The notes under the pieces were generated by a model. That model did no database searches and was not told where the DNA came from. It saw nothing but the letters and a program-made list of their open reading frames with translations. Of a stretch of 38,920 nt of DNA, positions 8,297 to 15,083 are shown piece by piece; within the stretch, counting starts at the first letter, position 1, and the number at the start of each line of letters is the position of its first letter. The stretch spans positions 1 through 38,920 of the forward strand of contig SCRJ01000113.1 in NCBI GenBank assembly GCA_004298115.1, in the 5' to 3' direction. The position numbers and the translations under genes were made by a program. Source of the stretch: Acidobacteriota bacterium (GTDB lineage: Bacteria; Acidobacteriota; Thermoanaerobaculia; Thermoanaerobaculales; Thermoanaerobaculaceae).

Positions 8297-8318
8297 CGAG
8301 GGGGCCGTAGCCCCCTCG
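8297..8318 (-). terminator. Rho-independent terminator of the XRE/TPR/secreted operon
   Basis: CGAGGGGGC (8297-8305) and GCCCCCTCG (8310-8318) form a perfect nine-base stem with a four-base loop. Read on the minus strand, it is followed by TTTCGCTT. It lies 24 bases past the stop of the secreted protein gene. Confidence 0.75.
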
Positions 8319-8341
8319 CCGGAGTCGTCTTGAGTCTTCGT

Positions 8342-9373
8342 TCAGCGTGCGAGGTTCTCGATCAACGGGATCGCCTGGTCGAGCGTGAGTCCGTTGGCGA
8401 CCGCGAGGGTGCGCCGCGGACTCCAACCCTGGTCGCCGTAGGTCACGTACTCGATGGCCCCGTCGTTCACCCGGTAGGCGACCGGGTTCAGGTCGCTGCC
8501 CAGCACGACGCGGGCGTTGTCCATGCTGAAGTCCTGGGTCATCGGGAACGCCTTCGTCAACCCGAAGATCGGCATGTGGCGGCGGCGCTGGGCGATCACC
8601 GTCATCCCCCCGCCGTCGGTCGTCGTGGTCGGCGTCGTGTCGAGCGTGAACCGCACCTGCAGCAACTGGAAGAGGCAGAGCCGCTGCGAGCCGAAGAACA
8701 GCAGCGCGCGGTCGTTCGCGGTCTTGGCAGCGAAGAGCGGGTGCTCGAGCACCGCGGACGGCACCGGCACGTCGCAGCCGAGGCCGATCATCGCGTATTG
8801 GTCGAGGTCCTGCTCGGTCAGGGCGTCCCGATCCCCGGGCTCCGCCGTCAGGCGCAGCAGGGCGTACGTGCCGTGGCCCTGGGCGGTTCCCTCCCACCAC
8901 ACGACGTGGAGGAAGCTGTCCTGCACGAGCGTCGCCTTGGCCGGATCGTCGGGAGATGCGGGGTCGGGGACCGAGGTCGCGACCTGGGTCAGCTCGATCA
9001 CCGGGTTGCGGGGGTACGCCGCGAGGTCCTGGGAGAGGTGGTCGATCCGCTCCCAGTTGCCGCCCCGCCACACCGCCATCATGATCTCCGAGGCCTGCTC
9101 GGCCCAGTTGCGCTGCCAGACCACCGTGACCTTGCCGGTGAGATCGTCGGCCGCGACCTGGATCTGGGTGTCGCTCGCGCCCGCCAGGGCGATCGGGAAC
9201 GGCACCACGCTGCGCACCACCTGGACGCCGTCCTTCGTGCCGGTCAGGACCAGGCCCTCGGGCGCCGAGGCCGCGGTCCAGAGGACGCCGCTGCGGTCGA
9301 GGAAGAACGGGTTCGCGGCGAACGCCGCGGTGGCGCCGAGGACGATCACGCAGGCTGTCAGAAATCGGCGCAT
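8342..9373 (-). CDS. Secreted protein of unknown function
   Basis: I do not recognise the family. The 343-residue product starts with a classical signal peptide (MRRFLTACVIVLGATAAFAA, cleavage likely after AFA), so it should leave the cytoplasm. The mature part is rich in beta-strand patterns such as VTVVWQRNW, HVVWWEGT and ALLFFGSQRLCLFQLLQV, reminiscent of repeated propeller or sandwich strands, but no named repeat is evident. A run of threonines (TPTTTTDGGG) marks a linker near residue 240. The gene is the last of a three-gene operon; its ATG lies seven bases after the TPR gene stop, with GAGGGAG just before it. The regulator at the operon head suggests that this protein is the regulated output. 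Confidence 0.72.
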   Translation of the reverse strand: MRRFLTACVIVLGATAAFAANPFFLDRSGVLWTAASAPEGLVLTGTKDGVQVVRSVVPFPIALAGASDTQIQVAADDLTGKVTVVWQRNWAEQASEIMMAVWRGGNWERIDHLSQDLAAYPRNPVIELTQVATSVPDPASPDDPAKATLVQDSFLHVVWWEGTAQGHGTYALLRLTAEPGDRDALTEQDLDQYAMIGLGCDVPVPSAVLEHPLFAAKTANDRALLFFGSQRLCLFQLLQVRFTLDTTPTTTTDGGGMTVIAQRRRHMPIFGLTKAFPMTQDFSMDNARVVLGSDLNPVAYRVNDGAIEYVTYGDQGWSPRRTLAVANGLTLDQAIPLIENLAR

Positions 9374-9380
9374 GGCTCCC

Positions 9381-10280
9381 TCACGCTTTCAAGTTGATGA
9401 CATCGCGCACGTTGAACGCGCGCAGGAACGACTTCATCCCGCGGAAGTCCGGATAGTGCTCGGCGAGCGCCTGCAGGTAGCCCTCGGAGGCGCCCTCGTC
9501 CTCGAGGTCCATCGCGGCGTCCGCGAGCAGCATCAGGGTGTTGCGCGCCACCGTCGGGTGTCCGTACTCGCGGGCGAGCGGCAGTGCCATCTCGCCCCAG
9601 CCGCGCGCCTCGTCGAAGGCGCCCTGCTGCAGCGCGCCGTAGCAGAGGTCCTGGTACACCTCGGGGAGGAGCTGCCGGGTGCCCAGCGACTCCAGCGCCG
9701 CCGCCGCGTCCCTGCAGAGCGCCGTGCCTTCCTCCACCTGCCCGGTGCACATCAGGCAGTACCCGAGGTTGTCGCGGGCCACCGCGAGGTTGATCTCGTC
9801 GTCGCCGTCCTCGCCGGCGAGCTGCAGCGCGACGCGGAAGTGATCGGCTGCCTCGCCGAAGTGCGAGTCCCTCAGGGCGAGGACGCCGTGCAAGTTGGCG
9901 GAACCCTTGCGGGCGCGCCGTTCGCCGCACGTCTCGGCCTGCTCGCTGGCGCGGCGGGCGTACGCGAGCGCCCGGGCGATGTTCCCTTCGGACTCGTACA
10001 CCTGCGCCGTGTAGTACGCCGCCATCCAGGCGGTGAACGGGTCGCGAGCGCGCATCAGGACGGTCTTCAACTCGCCGATGGCGCCGTCGAGGCGGTCGAG
10101 CTCGAGCAGCACCACGCAGCGGTTGCAGAACGCCCGGTCCGAGAGCTCGCGGTCGCCGGCGCGCTTGGCCTCGTCCTCGGCGGCGGTGAACAGCGACAGG
10201 GCGCGCTCCGGCCGCCCATGCGCGAACGCCCGCTGGGCCAGCTTCGTCAGGCGGAGGTACCGCTCCGAGGCGCCCGTCAC
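9381..10280 (-). CDS. TPR-repeat protein
   Basis: The 299-residue protein is all-helical, built from TPR-like pairs: RAFAHGRPERALSLFTAAED, then segments such as YYTAQVYESEGNIARALAYA and NLGYCLMCTGQVEEGTAL. There is no signal peptide or membrane segment, so it is cytoplasmic. Such proteins often partner the regulator encoded beside them. The GTG start overlaps the stop of the XRE regulator gene (GTGA at 10277-10280), so translation is coupled. XRE-plus-TPR pairs resemble RRNPP/Rap-like peptide-sensing pairs in layout, but no small signal-peptide gene was found here and the resemblance is only architectural. Confidence 0.8.
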   Translation of the reverse strand: MTGASERYLRLTKLAQRAFAHGRPERALSLFTAAEDEAKRAGDRELSDRAFCNRCVVLLELDRLDGAIGELKTVLMRARDPFTAWMAAYYTAQVYESEGNIARALAYARRASEQAETCGERRARKGSANLHGVLALRDSHFGEAADHFRVALQLAGEDGDDEINLAVARDNLGYCLMCTGQVEEGTALCRDAAAALESLGTRQLLPEVYQDLCYGALQQGAFDEARGWGEMALPLAREYGHPTVARNTLMLLADAAMDLEDEGASEGYLQALAEHYPDFRGMKSFLRAFNVRDVINLKA

Positions 10281-10636
10281 TGGTCGCGCTCCTTCTGCCG
10301 GCCGCGCTTGAACTCGACGAACTCCACGACCTCGTCTTGATCCTCGCGAGGCAACACGCGGAACGATTCTAGCAGGGTCGCCTCGCGCGTCGTCAAGCTC
10401 TGCGCGGCGAGATCGCCGAAGAACTCCCCGAGCGACATCTCGAACACCTGCAGCAGGCGGAAGAGGACGTCGAGCGAGACCCGGTACTCGCCCTTCTCGA
10501 TGCGCGACAGGTCGGACTGCTGGATGCCAATATGGCGCGCCAGCTCCGTCTGCGTAAGGCTCCGCGCCTGCCGGTACTGGCGGATGCGTTGTCCCACCGT
10601 CGCGGCGGGCAGCGAGGAGCGGGTCAAGCCTTTCAC
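10277..10636 (-). CDS. XRE-family transcriptional regulator
   Basis: The 119-residue protein carries a Cro/C1-type helix-turn-helix at about residues 12-70: VGQRIRQYRQARSLTQTELA followed by RHIGIQQSDLSRIEKGEY and a third-helix region ending in LLQVFEMSLGEFF. The remaining tail is acidic and charged (DEVVEFVEFKRGR) and may dimerise. The start was taken as the GTG at 10634-10636, the most upstream start after an AAGGAG motif. The spacing is short, so a later TTG is possible. The gene heads an operon with the TPR and secreted-protein genes. A palindrome inside its own promoter (10681-10715) suggests autorepression. It is divergent from the ABC permease gene at 10742. Confidence 0.85.
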   Translation of the reverse strand: MKGLTRSSLPAATVGQRIRQYRQARSLTQTELARHIGIQQSDLSRIEKGEYRVSLDVLFRLLQVFEMSLGEFFGDLAAQSLTTREATLLESFRVLPREDQDEVVEFVEFKRGRQKERDQ

Positions 10637-10680
10637 GGTCTCCTTGTGGCCCCGGGGCGGTTCTGCTAGTGTGCGCCGGG

Positions 10681-10715
10681 ACCACCTCACTATGCTAGGA
10701 CCCCATAGGGGTGGT
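10681..10715. promoter_or_regulatory. Inverted repeat, probable XRE operator
   Basis: ACCACC (10681-10686) pairs with GGTGGT (10710-10715), and CTATG (10690-10694) pairs with CATAG (10704-10708). This dyad overlaps the -10 box and spacer of the minus-strand promoter below, so a bound dimer would block it. The permease gene on the other strand starts 26 bases beyond and could be affected too. Confidence 0.5.
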
Positions 10716-10720
10716 GTCAA
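10692..10720 (-). promoter_or_regulatory. Sigma-70 promoter of the XRE operon
   Basis: On the minus strand, TTGACA (10720-10715) is followed by a 17-base spacer and TAGCAT (10697-10692). The -35 is consensus and the -10 matches at four of six positions. The predicted start near 10685 gives a leader of about 50 bases to the GTG at 10636. Confidence 0.6.
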
Positions 10721-10741
10721 GGCGTCGAGGGGCGTGGAAAC

Positions 10742-11533
10742 GTGATCCGGATCATACGGGAGCTGTGGCGGTGGCGCCGGCTGGTCGGCGAGCTGGCGAG
10801 GCGGGACTTCAAGGCCCGCTACGCCGGCTCGGCGCTCGGCGCCGCCTGGTCGGTGCTCGAGCCGCTGGTGCAGTTCGCCCTCTACCTGACCGTGTTCGGC
10901 GTCTTCCTTGGCATGCGACTTGAAGGGAACGCCGGCGTGGGCAACTTCGGGCTCTACCTGATCAGCGGACTCGTGCCGTTCGCCGCGTTCCAGGAGTCGG
11001 TCGTGCGCGCGACCGGCCTGGCCCGCGAGCGCGTGGAGCTCGTCCGCCACGTCAACGTCCCCCTCGAGGTCCTGCTCGCCGGGTCGCTGGCGGCCGTGTT
11101 CGCCCGCCAGGGGGTGGCGCTGGCCATCGTCATCGCGGTGGCGGCCGCGGCGGGCACGGTCACCGCGGGCGGGTTGCTCTGGCTGCTGGCCGGGATCGCG
11201 GTGCTGACGGTCACGGTGTTCGGGCTGGCGCTCGGCCTGGTCGTCGTCGGGGCGTTCCTGCCCGACCTCGCGCAGGTCGTCGGCACTGCGACGATGGTGC
11301 TGTTCTTCCTCACCCCGATCGTCTACCCCGTGTCGCAGGTGCCGCACGCCGTCGCGGGCTACATGCCCGCGAACCCCCTCTGGGGTATCCTTTCCTGTTT
11401 CCGGACCGCGCTCGTGGGCGGTCCGCCGCCCGCGGGGCCGTTCGCGCTGGCAGCGGCGTGTGCGGCCGCCTTCTTCGTCCTCGGGGCGCTGGTGTTCGAG
11501 GCGCGTCGCCGCCAGGTGCCCGACCTGGCCTAG
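10742..11533 (+). CDS. ABC-2 type polysaccharide export permease (Wzm/TagG-like)
   Basis: The 263-residue protein is the membrane subunit of an ABC exporter for surface polysaccharide. It has an N-terminal cytoplasmic stretch with LVGELARRDFKARYAGSALG, the amphipathic lead-in typical of Wzm/KpsM/TagG proteins. About six membrane segments follow, and the family motif FFLTPIVYPVSQVP is present near residue 190. The length fits (about 260). The start is the GTG at 10742, with no strong SD. The matching ATPase with a C-terminal glycan-recognition domain is encoded at 21450, some 10 kb away, with three secreted-protein genes between. Export of an O-antigen-like glycan to the periplasm is inferred from the pair and from the glycosyltransferases downstream. 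Confidence 0.85.
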   Translation: MIRIIRELWRWRRLVGELARRDFKARYAGSALGAAWSVLEPLVQFALYLTVFGVFLGMRLEGNAGVGNFGLYLISGLVPFAAFQESVVRATGLARERVELVRHVNVPLEVLLAGSLAAVFARQGVALAIVIAVAAAAGTVTAGGLLWLLAGIAVLTVTVFGLALGLVVVGAFLPDLAQVVGTATMVLFFLTPIVYPVSQVPHAVAGYMPANPLWGILSCFRTALVGGPPPAGPFALAAACAAAFFVLGALVFEARRRQVPDLA

Positions 11534-11579
11534 CCAAGCGTTGCAACCGCCGGCGGCGAGCCGGCTCGGAGGGTACGAG

Positions 11580-13292
11580 ATGAACCTGAGAAACACGACA
11601 ATTCTGGCAACCGCGATCCTGCTCCCGGCCCTCGGGTTGGCGCAGGCGATCCAGAGGCCGCCGGTCCCGCCGGTCCCGCCGGCCGCGCCACCCCCGCAGG
11701 GCACGGCGGCGCCGTCGCAAGGGCAGGGTCTGCTCGAGCCGCCCCCGGGCCTCGAGAACAAGGCGAGGCCGATCGTCCAGATGGAGAGCTACGACCAGTG
11801 GGCGAAGAAGTACTACAAGGTCTTCACGATCCCCAAGAAGGACGCGATCCCGCTCGGCAAGAACCGGGTCCGCCCGATGAGGCTGATCAACGTGGTCCTC
11901 GAGATCGTCGGCGAGAAGGGCGACGACTACCTCGTCCGCAACCTGCCGCCGGAGGACCCGCAGGCGGTCGGGCACGACACTTGGTGGCGGAACGAGGGGA
12001 CCGAAATCTTCATGAGGATGAAGAACGACTACTTCAAGGACAAGTACCTGATCGTGGACAACCCCGACGTGCCGCCGCCGTTCGTGGACAAGGTGCGGTT
12101 CGCGCTCCGCGACCAGGGTCTCCCCCACGGCGGCCGCTGGCAGATGTCGTTCGACATCGCGGACATGAACGGGGACGGGCTCCCCGACCTCGTCTTCGGG
12201 CCGCAGCGGACGGGGGAAGAGGCGACAGGGTACATCTTCCTCCAGCAAAAGGACCACAGCTGGCAGCTGTGGCGCGACACCAAGTGGCCGACCAGGGGCC
12301 TGAAGCTCGACTACGGCACGGTGCGGGTCGCCGATTTCGACGGCGACGGCAACAAGGACATCGCGATCGCGTGCCACTTCTCCAAGACCTACGTCCTGTA
12401 CGGCAACGGCAAGGGCGACTTCACGCGCTTCGTGACGGTGCCGCAGACGAACCAGGGGATGACCTCGCGGGCGCTGACGGTCGGGGACTTCAACGGCGAC
12501 GGGCGGCCGGACATCGCCACCTACGCCGAGGTGGACCTCGACATGGGCTCGACCTCGCGGATCACGAGCGGCCTCGTGAACGTCGCGCTCAACCTGCCGT
12601 CCGGCTGGAAGGCGGTCGCCAAGGACTTCTTCCCCGAGGGGATCCAGGGCGACTGGCTCACCGCGGCCGACGTGCTGGGCGTCGGGAGCGACCAGATCCT
12701 GCTCACGTCGCGCGCCCAGAACGTCATGGACCTCGTGTTCCGCAACGGCGGCGGCGGCGAGAAGTGGGACTCCACGGCCCGGCTCTCGTTCCCGGTCAAC
12801 GCCTACGTCCTCGCCAACGCCGTCGGCCCGCTCGACCGCTTCAAGCAACCCGACCTGCTGGAGTGTTTCGAGCAGTTCAACCCGTGGAAGGTCGAGCCGC
12901 CGACGCAGGCGTGCGTGATCTACCGCTTTCACGACGCCCAGGGCCGGCCGCTCCTGACGCCGGACCGGACCGTGCTCTTCCAGGAGAAGGTCGAGTACCA
13001 GAACTACCAGGCGGCCGCGATCGGCGACATCGACGGCGACGGCCGCAACGACATCGTGGTGGCGACCAGCACCGGCAAGGTGCGGGTCTTCCTGCAGGGG
13101 GCCGACGGCCAGTTCTACGAGCAGATGACCCCGGGCATGGACCGGCCCGGCACGGTCTACTTCGACGTCAAGATCGCGGACCTCTACGGCGACGGCAAGG
13201 GCGAGATCGTCCTCGCCGGCTCCCCGGCGAAGGAGCAGGGCGGCGGGGTCTGGGTGTACCAGCCGCTCCCGGTGCGGCCGGTGGCCCCTTGA
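11580..13292 (+). CDS. Secreted FG-GAP/VCBS repeat protein
   Basis: The 570-residue protein starts with a signal peptide (MNLRNTTILATAILLPALGL, likely cut near AQA). A Pro-rich linker follows (PPVPPVPPAAPPP). The body has repeated calcium-loop motifs of FG-GAP/VCBS propellers: DMNGDGLPDLVFG, DFDGDGNKDIAIA, DFNGDGRPDIATY, DIDGDGRNDIVVA and DLYGDGKGEIVLA. These build an integrin-alpha-like beta-propeller outside the cytoplasm. The ATG at 11580 follows GGAGG with a six-base gap. It starts 47 bases after the permease stop and may be cotranscribed with it. Function is unknown beyond an extracytoplasmic propeller; a binding or adhesive role is inferred from the fold. Confidence 0.85.
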   Translation: MNLRNTTILATAILLPALGLAQAIQRPPVPPVPPAAPPPQGTAAPSQGQGLLEPPPGLENKARPIVQMESYDQWAKKYYKVFTIPKKDAIPLGKNRVRPMRLINVVLEIVGEKGDDYLVRNLPPEDPQAVGHDTWWRNEGTEIFMRMKNDYFKDKYLIVDNPDVPPPFVDKVRFALRDQGLPHGGRWQMSFDIADMNGDGLPDLVFGPQRTGEEATGYIFLQQKDHSWQLWRDTKWPTRGLKLDYGTVRVADFDGDGNKDIAIACHFSKTYVLYGNGKGDFTRFVTVPQTNQGMTSRALTVGDFNGDGRPDIATYAEVDLDMGSTSRITSGLVNVALNLPSGWKAVAKDFFPEGIQGDWLTAADVLGVGSDQILLTSRAQNVMDLVFRNGGGGEKWDSTARLSFPVNAYVLANAVGPLDRFKQPDLLECFEQFNPWKVEPPTQACVIYRFHDAQGRPLLTPDRTVLFQEKVEYQNYQAAAIGDIDGDGRNDIVVATSTGKVRVFLQGADGQFYEQMTPGMDRPGTVYFDVKIADLYGDGKGEIVLAGSPAKEQGGGVWVYQPLPVRPVAP

Positions 13293-13294
13293 CA

Positions 13295-13310
13295 CGCCCG
13301 GCAACGGGCG
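13295..13310 (+). terminator. Short hairpin after the FG-GAP gene
   Basis: CGCCCG (13295-13300) and CGGGCG (13305-13310) close a GCAA tetraloop immediately after the stop codon. There is no T-run, so its strength as a terminator is doubtful. Confidence 0.35.
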
Positions 13311-13347
13311 GTAGATTGCCCGGGTGTCTACGTTGGAGCGAGGGCTC

Positions 13348-13376
13348 TTGACAGGCGTGCTTTCCGGATTTAGGCT
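13348..13376 (+). promoter_or_regulatory. Sigma-70 promoter of the secreted protein gene at 13545
   Basis: TTGACA (13348-13353) is consensus. After exactly 17 bases comes TAGGCT (13371-13376), matching TATAAT at three positions. A start near 13383 leaves a leader of about 160 bases. Within it GGCTG (13468-13472) can pair with CAGCC (13481-13485). Two short reading frames tile the leader (see findings). Confidence 0.6.
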
Positions 13377-13527
13377 AATGCCGATGCAGCATAACGAGCG
13401 GTGCGGGCTTCGGGTTTGTTTGAAAATACCTTGCGGGAGGTGATGCCATTGGGTGCGGGGTCGTGGCGGCTGTCGGCTTTCAGCCAAAGTGGCACAAGGT
13501 CGTGGTTGTTTCCCAGCTGTGAAGGAC

Positions 13528-13535
13528 AAAGGAGG
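13528..13535 (+). promoter_or_regulatory. Strong ribosome binding site
   Basis: AAAGGAGG lies nine bases before the ATG at 13545. It is the longest SD match seen in the window and fixes the start of the abundant secreted protein. Confidence 0.75.
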
Positions 13536-13544
13536 AACTAGGCT

Positions 13545-14957
13545 ATGAAGAAGACCATCATCCTCGCGTTGGCCCTCGCCCTCGTCGGCGGCGCGGCTTA
13601 CGCCAACTTCTGCGCGCGGGACACCGTTCCCGCCGCCACGCTGCTCGTCCCCTACATCGTCGTCGATGCGGACGCCAGCGGCAACCCGATTTCGTCCGGC
13701 TACACCACGCTGACCGTGGTGACGAACGTCTCGAGCGCGAAGCAGCTCATCCACGTCACCGTGTGGAACGCCGTTTCGAGCGCCGTCGTCGACTTCGACG
13801 AGGTCCTGTCGGGCTACGACGTGTGGTCGATCAACTGGCGCGACCTCGTCACCGGCGACTTCGAGAACTTCGACACGAGCGCCAAGAGCGGCGGCTTCTG
13901 GAGCGGCACCGTTGGAACTGCTCCGTCGCCGTTCGGCCCGACCACCAACACGATGGTCCCGCCGGCTCTGACGAACCCGCAGGACACCGACTACGCCACG
14001 CCCGCGATGACCAACTGCGGCATGCCGTGGGGCAACCTTTCCCAGTACAAGGGCATCATCGTCAGCAAGCTGCAGGCGCCCCTGATCGCTTGGCCGAATC
14101 AGGACACCAACTGCGACACCAAGACCGAGATCACCGCCTGGCCCGGCTGGCTGTCGAGCGTGACCGCATCGCCGTTGTTCTTCTACGCGACGATCGACAC
14201 CGTCACCGCTTGCAACGCGTTGTTCCCGAGCAGCGTTGACTACTGGAACGCGAACGGCAACCTCGGTTACAACACGCGCAACAACGTCCTCACCGGCTAC
14301 GACTTCTACCTGAACTTCTCGCAGAACTACTCCGAGTCGCTGCCGACCGTCAACATCGAGGCGTACGCCGGCTACACCGGCACCGGCTTCTACAGCAAGT
14401 ACCGCAACCAGGTCGGCGTCAACGTGACGCAGGACGACCGCGAGCCCCTGGGCACCGCGTACGCGTTCAACTACTTCAACTCGCTCGGCGTGACCACCAG
14501 TGTGGCGGTGTGGAAGAACTACTCCGAGTTCGACACCATCAACGACAACGTCCTCGCCTGCCGGCCGTACGTGTACTACGCGTGGGACGAGAACGAGCAG
14601 TCGAAGAGCCGCACGACCCAGGCCTGCCCGTCGGGCCTCTGCTTCGGGAACCCCGAGCCGAACGTGTTCCCGTTCGAGACCCAGAGCGTCCCGGTCACTT
14701 CGACCAACTTCAACGCCCTGATGAGCGGCAACGGCTGGATGCTGATCGTGTTCGATCCGTCCGTTCCGAACCTTCAGCAGGCCGAGCCGTACCTGCAGGC
14801 GTACGTGTTCGCGAAGTACAACTACGGCGCGTACTCGACCTCGGTCGAGGCGACCACGATGGGGAACTTCTGGTGCGCCGCTCCCCAGGTGCTGCCGACC
14901 CTCAACACCAACGCCGGAACTGGCCTTATGAGCCCGTACGGGGTCCTGTTCGAGTAA
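13545..14957 (+). CDS. Secreted protein of unknown family, probably highly expressed
   Basis: I do not recognise the family. The 470-residue protein has a clean signal peptide (MKKTIILALALALVGGAAYA, cut before NFCARD). The mature chain is rich in Asn, Thr, Ser, Tyr and Trp, with beta-sandwich-like strands, and has eight cysteines (for example in FCARD, TNCGMPW and ACPSGLCFG), an even number that could form disulfides. It has no obvious anchor. The gene has its own consensus promoter, the strongest SD in the window and a textbook terminator 24 bases after the stop. Codon choice is less GC-extreme than in its neighbours. Together these suggest an abundant surface or extracellular protein, possibly structural; this is inference from expression signals, not from homology. 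Confidence 0.8.
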   Translation: MKKTIILALALALVGGAAYANFCARDTVPAATLLVPYIVVDADASGNPISSGYTTLTVVTNVSSAKQLIHVTVWNAVSSAVVDFDEVLSGYDVWSINWRDLVTGDFENFDTSAKSGGFWSGTVGTAPSPFGPTTNTMVPPALTNPQDTDYATPAMTNCGMPWGNLSQYKGIIVSKLQAPLIAWPNQDTNCDTKTEITAWPGWLSSVTASPLFFYATIDTVTACNALFPSSVDYWNANGNLGYNTRNNVLTGYDFYLNFSQNYSESLPTVNIEAYAGYTGTGFYSKYRNQVGVNVTQDDREPLGTAYAFNYFNSLGVTTSVAVWKNYSEFDTINDNVLACRPYVYYAWDENEQSKSRTTQACPSGLCFGNPEPNVFPFETQSVPVTSTNFNALMSGNGWMLIVFDPSVPNLQQAEPYLQAYVFAKYNYGAYSTSVEATTMGNFWCAAPQVLPTLNTNAGTGLMSPYGVLFE

Positions 14958-14980
14958 CTCACGTCTTAGCGCACCACTCG

Positions 14981-15011
14981 GCGGGCGGGCTTCGGCCCGC
15001 CCGCTCCTTTT
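14981..15011 (+). terminator. Rho-independent terminator
   Basis: GCGGGCGGGC (14981-14990) and GCCCGCCCGC (14995-15004) form a perfect ten-base stem closed by a TTCG tetraloop, followed by TCCTTTT. It ends the transcript of the secreted protein gene and separates it from the PKD protein gene. Confidence 0.9.
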
Positions 15012-15083
15012 GTGCGCTGCAACACAGGCGCCTGCTGGACAAACCCAAGTCGTTGGCGTAAAGTCAGTTGTCGGAGGTCGACG

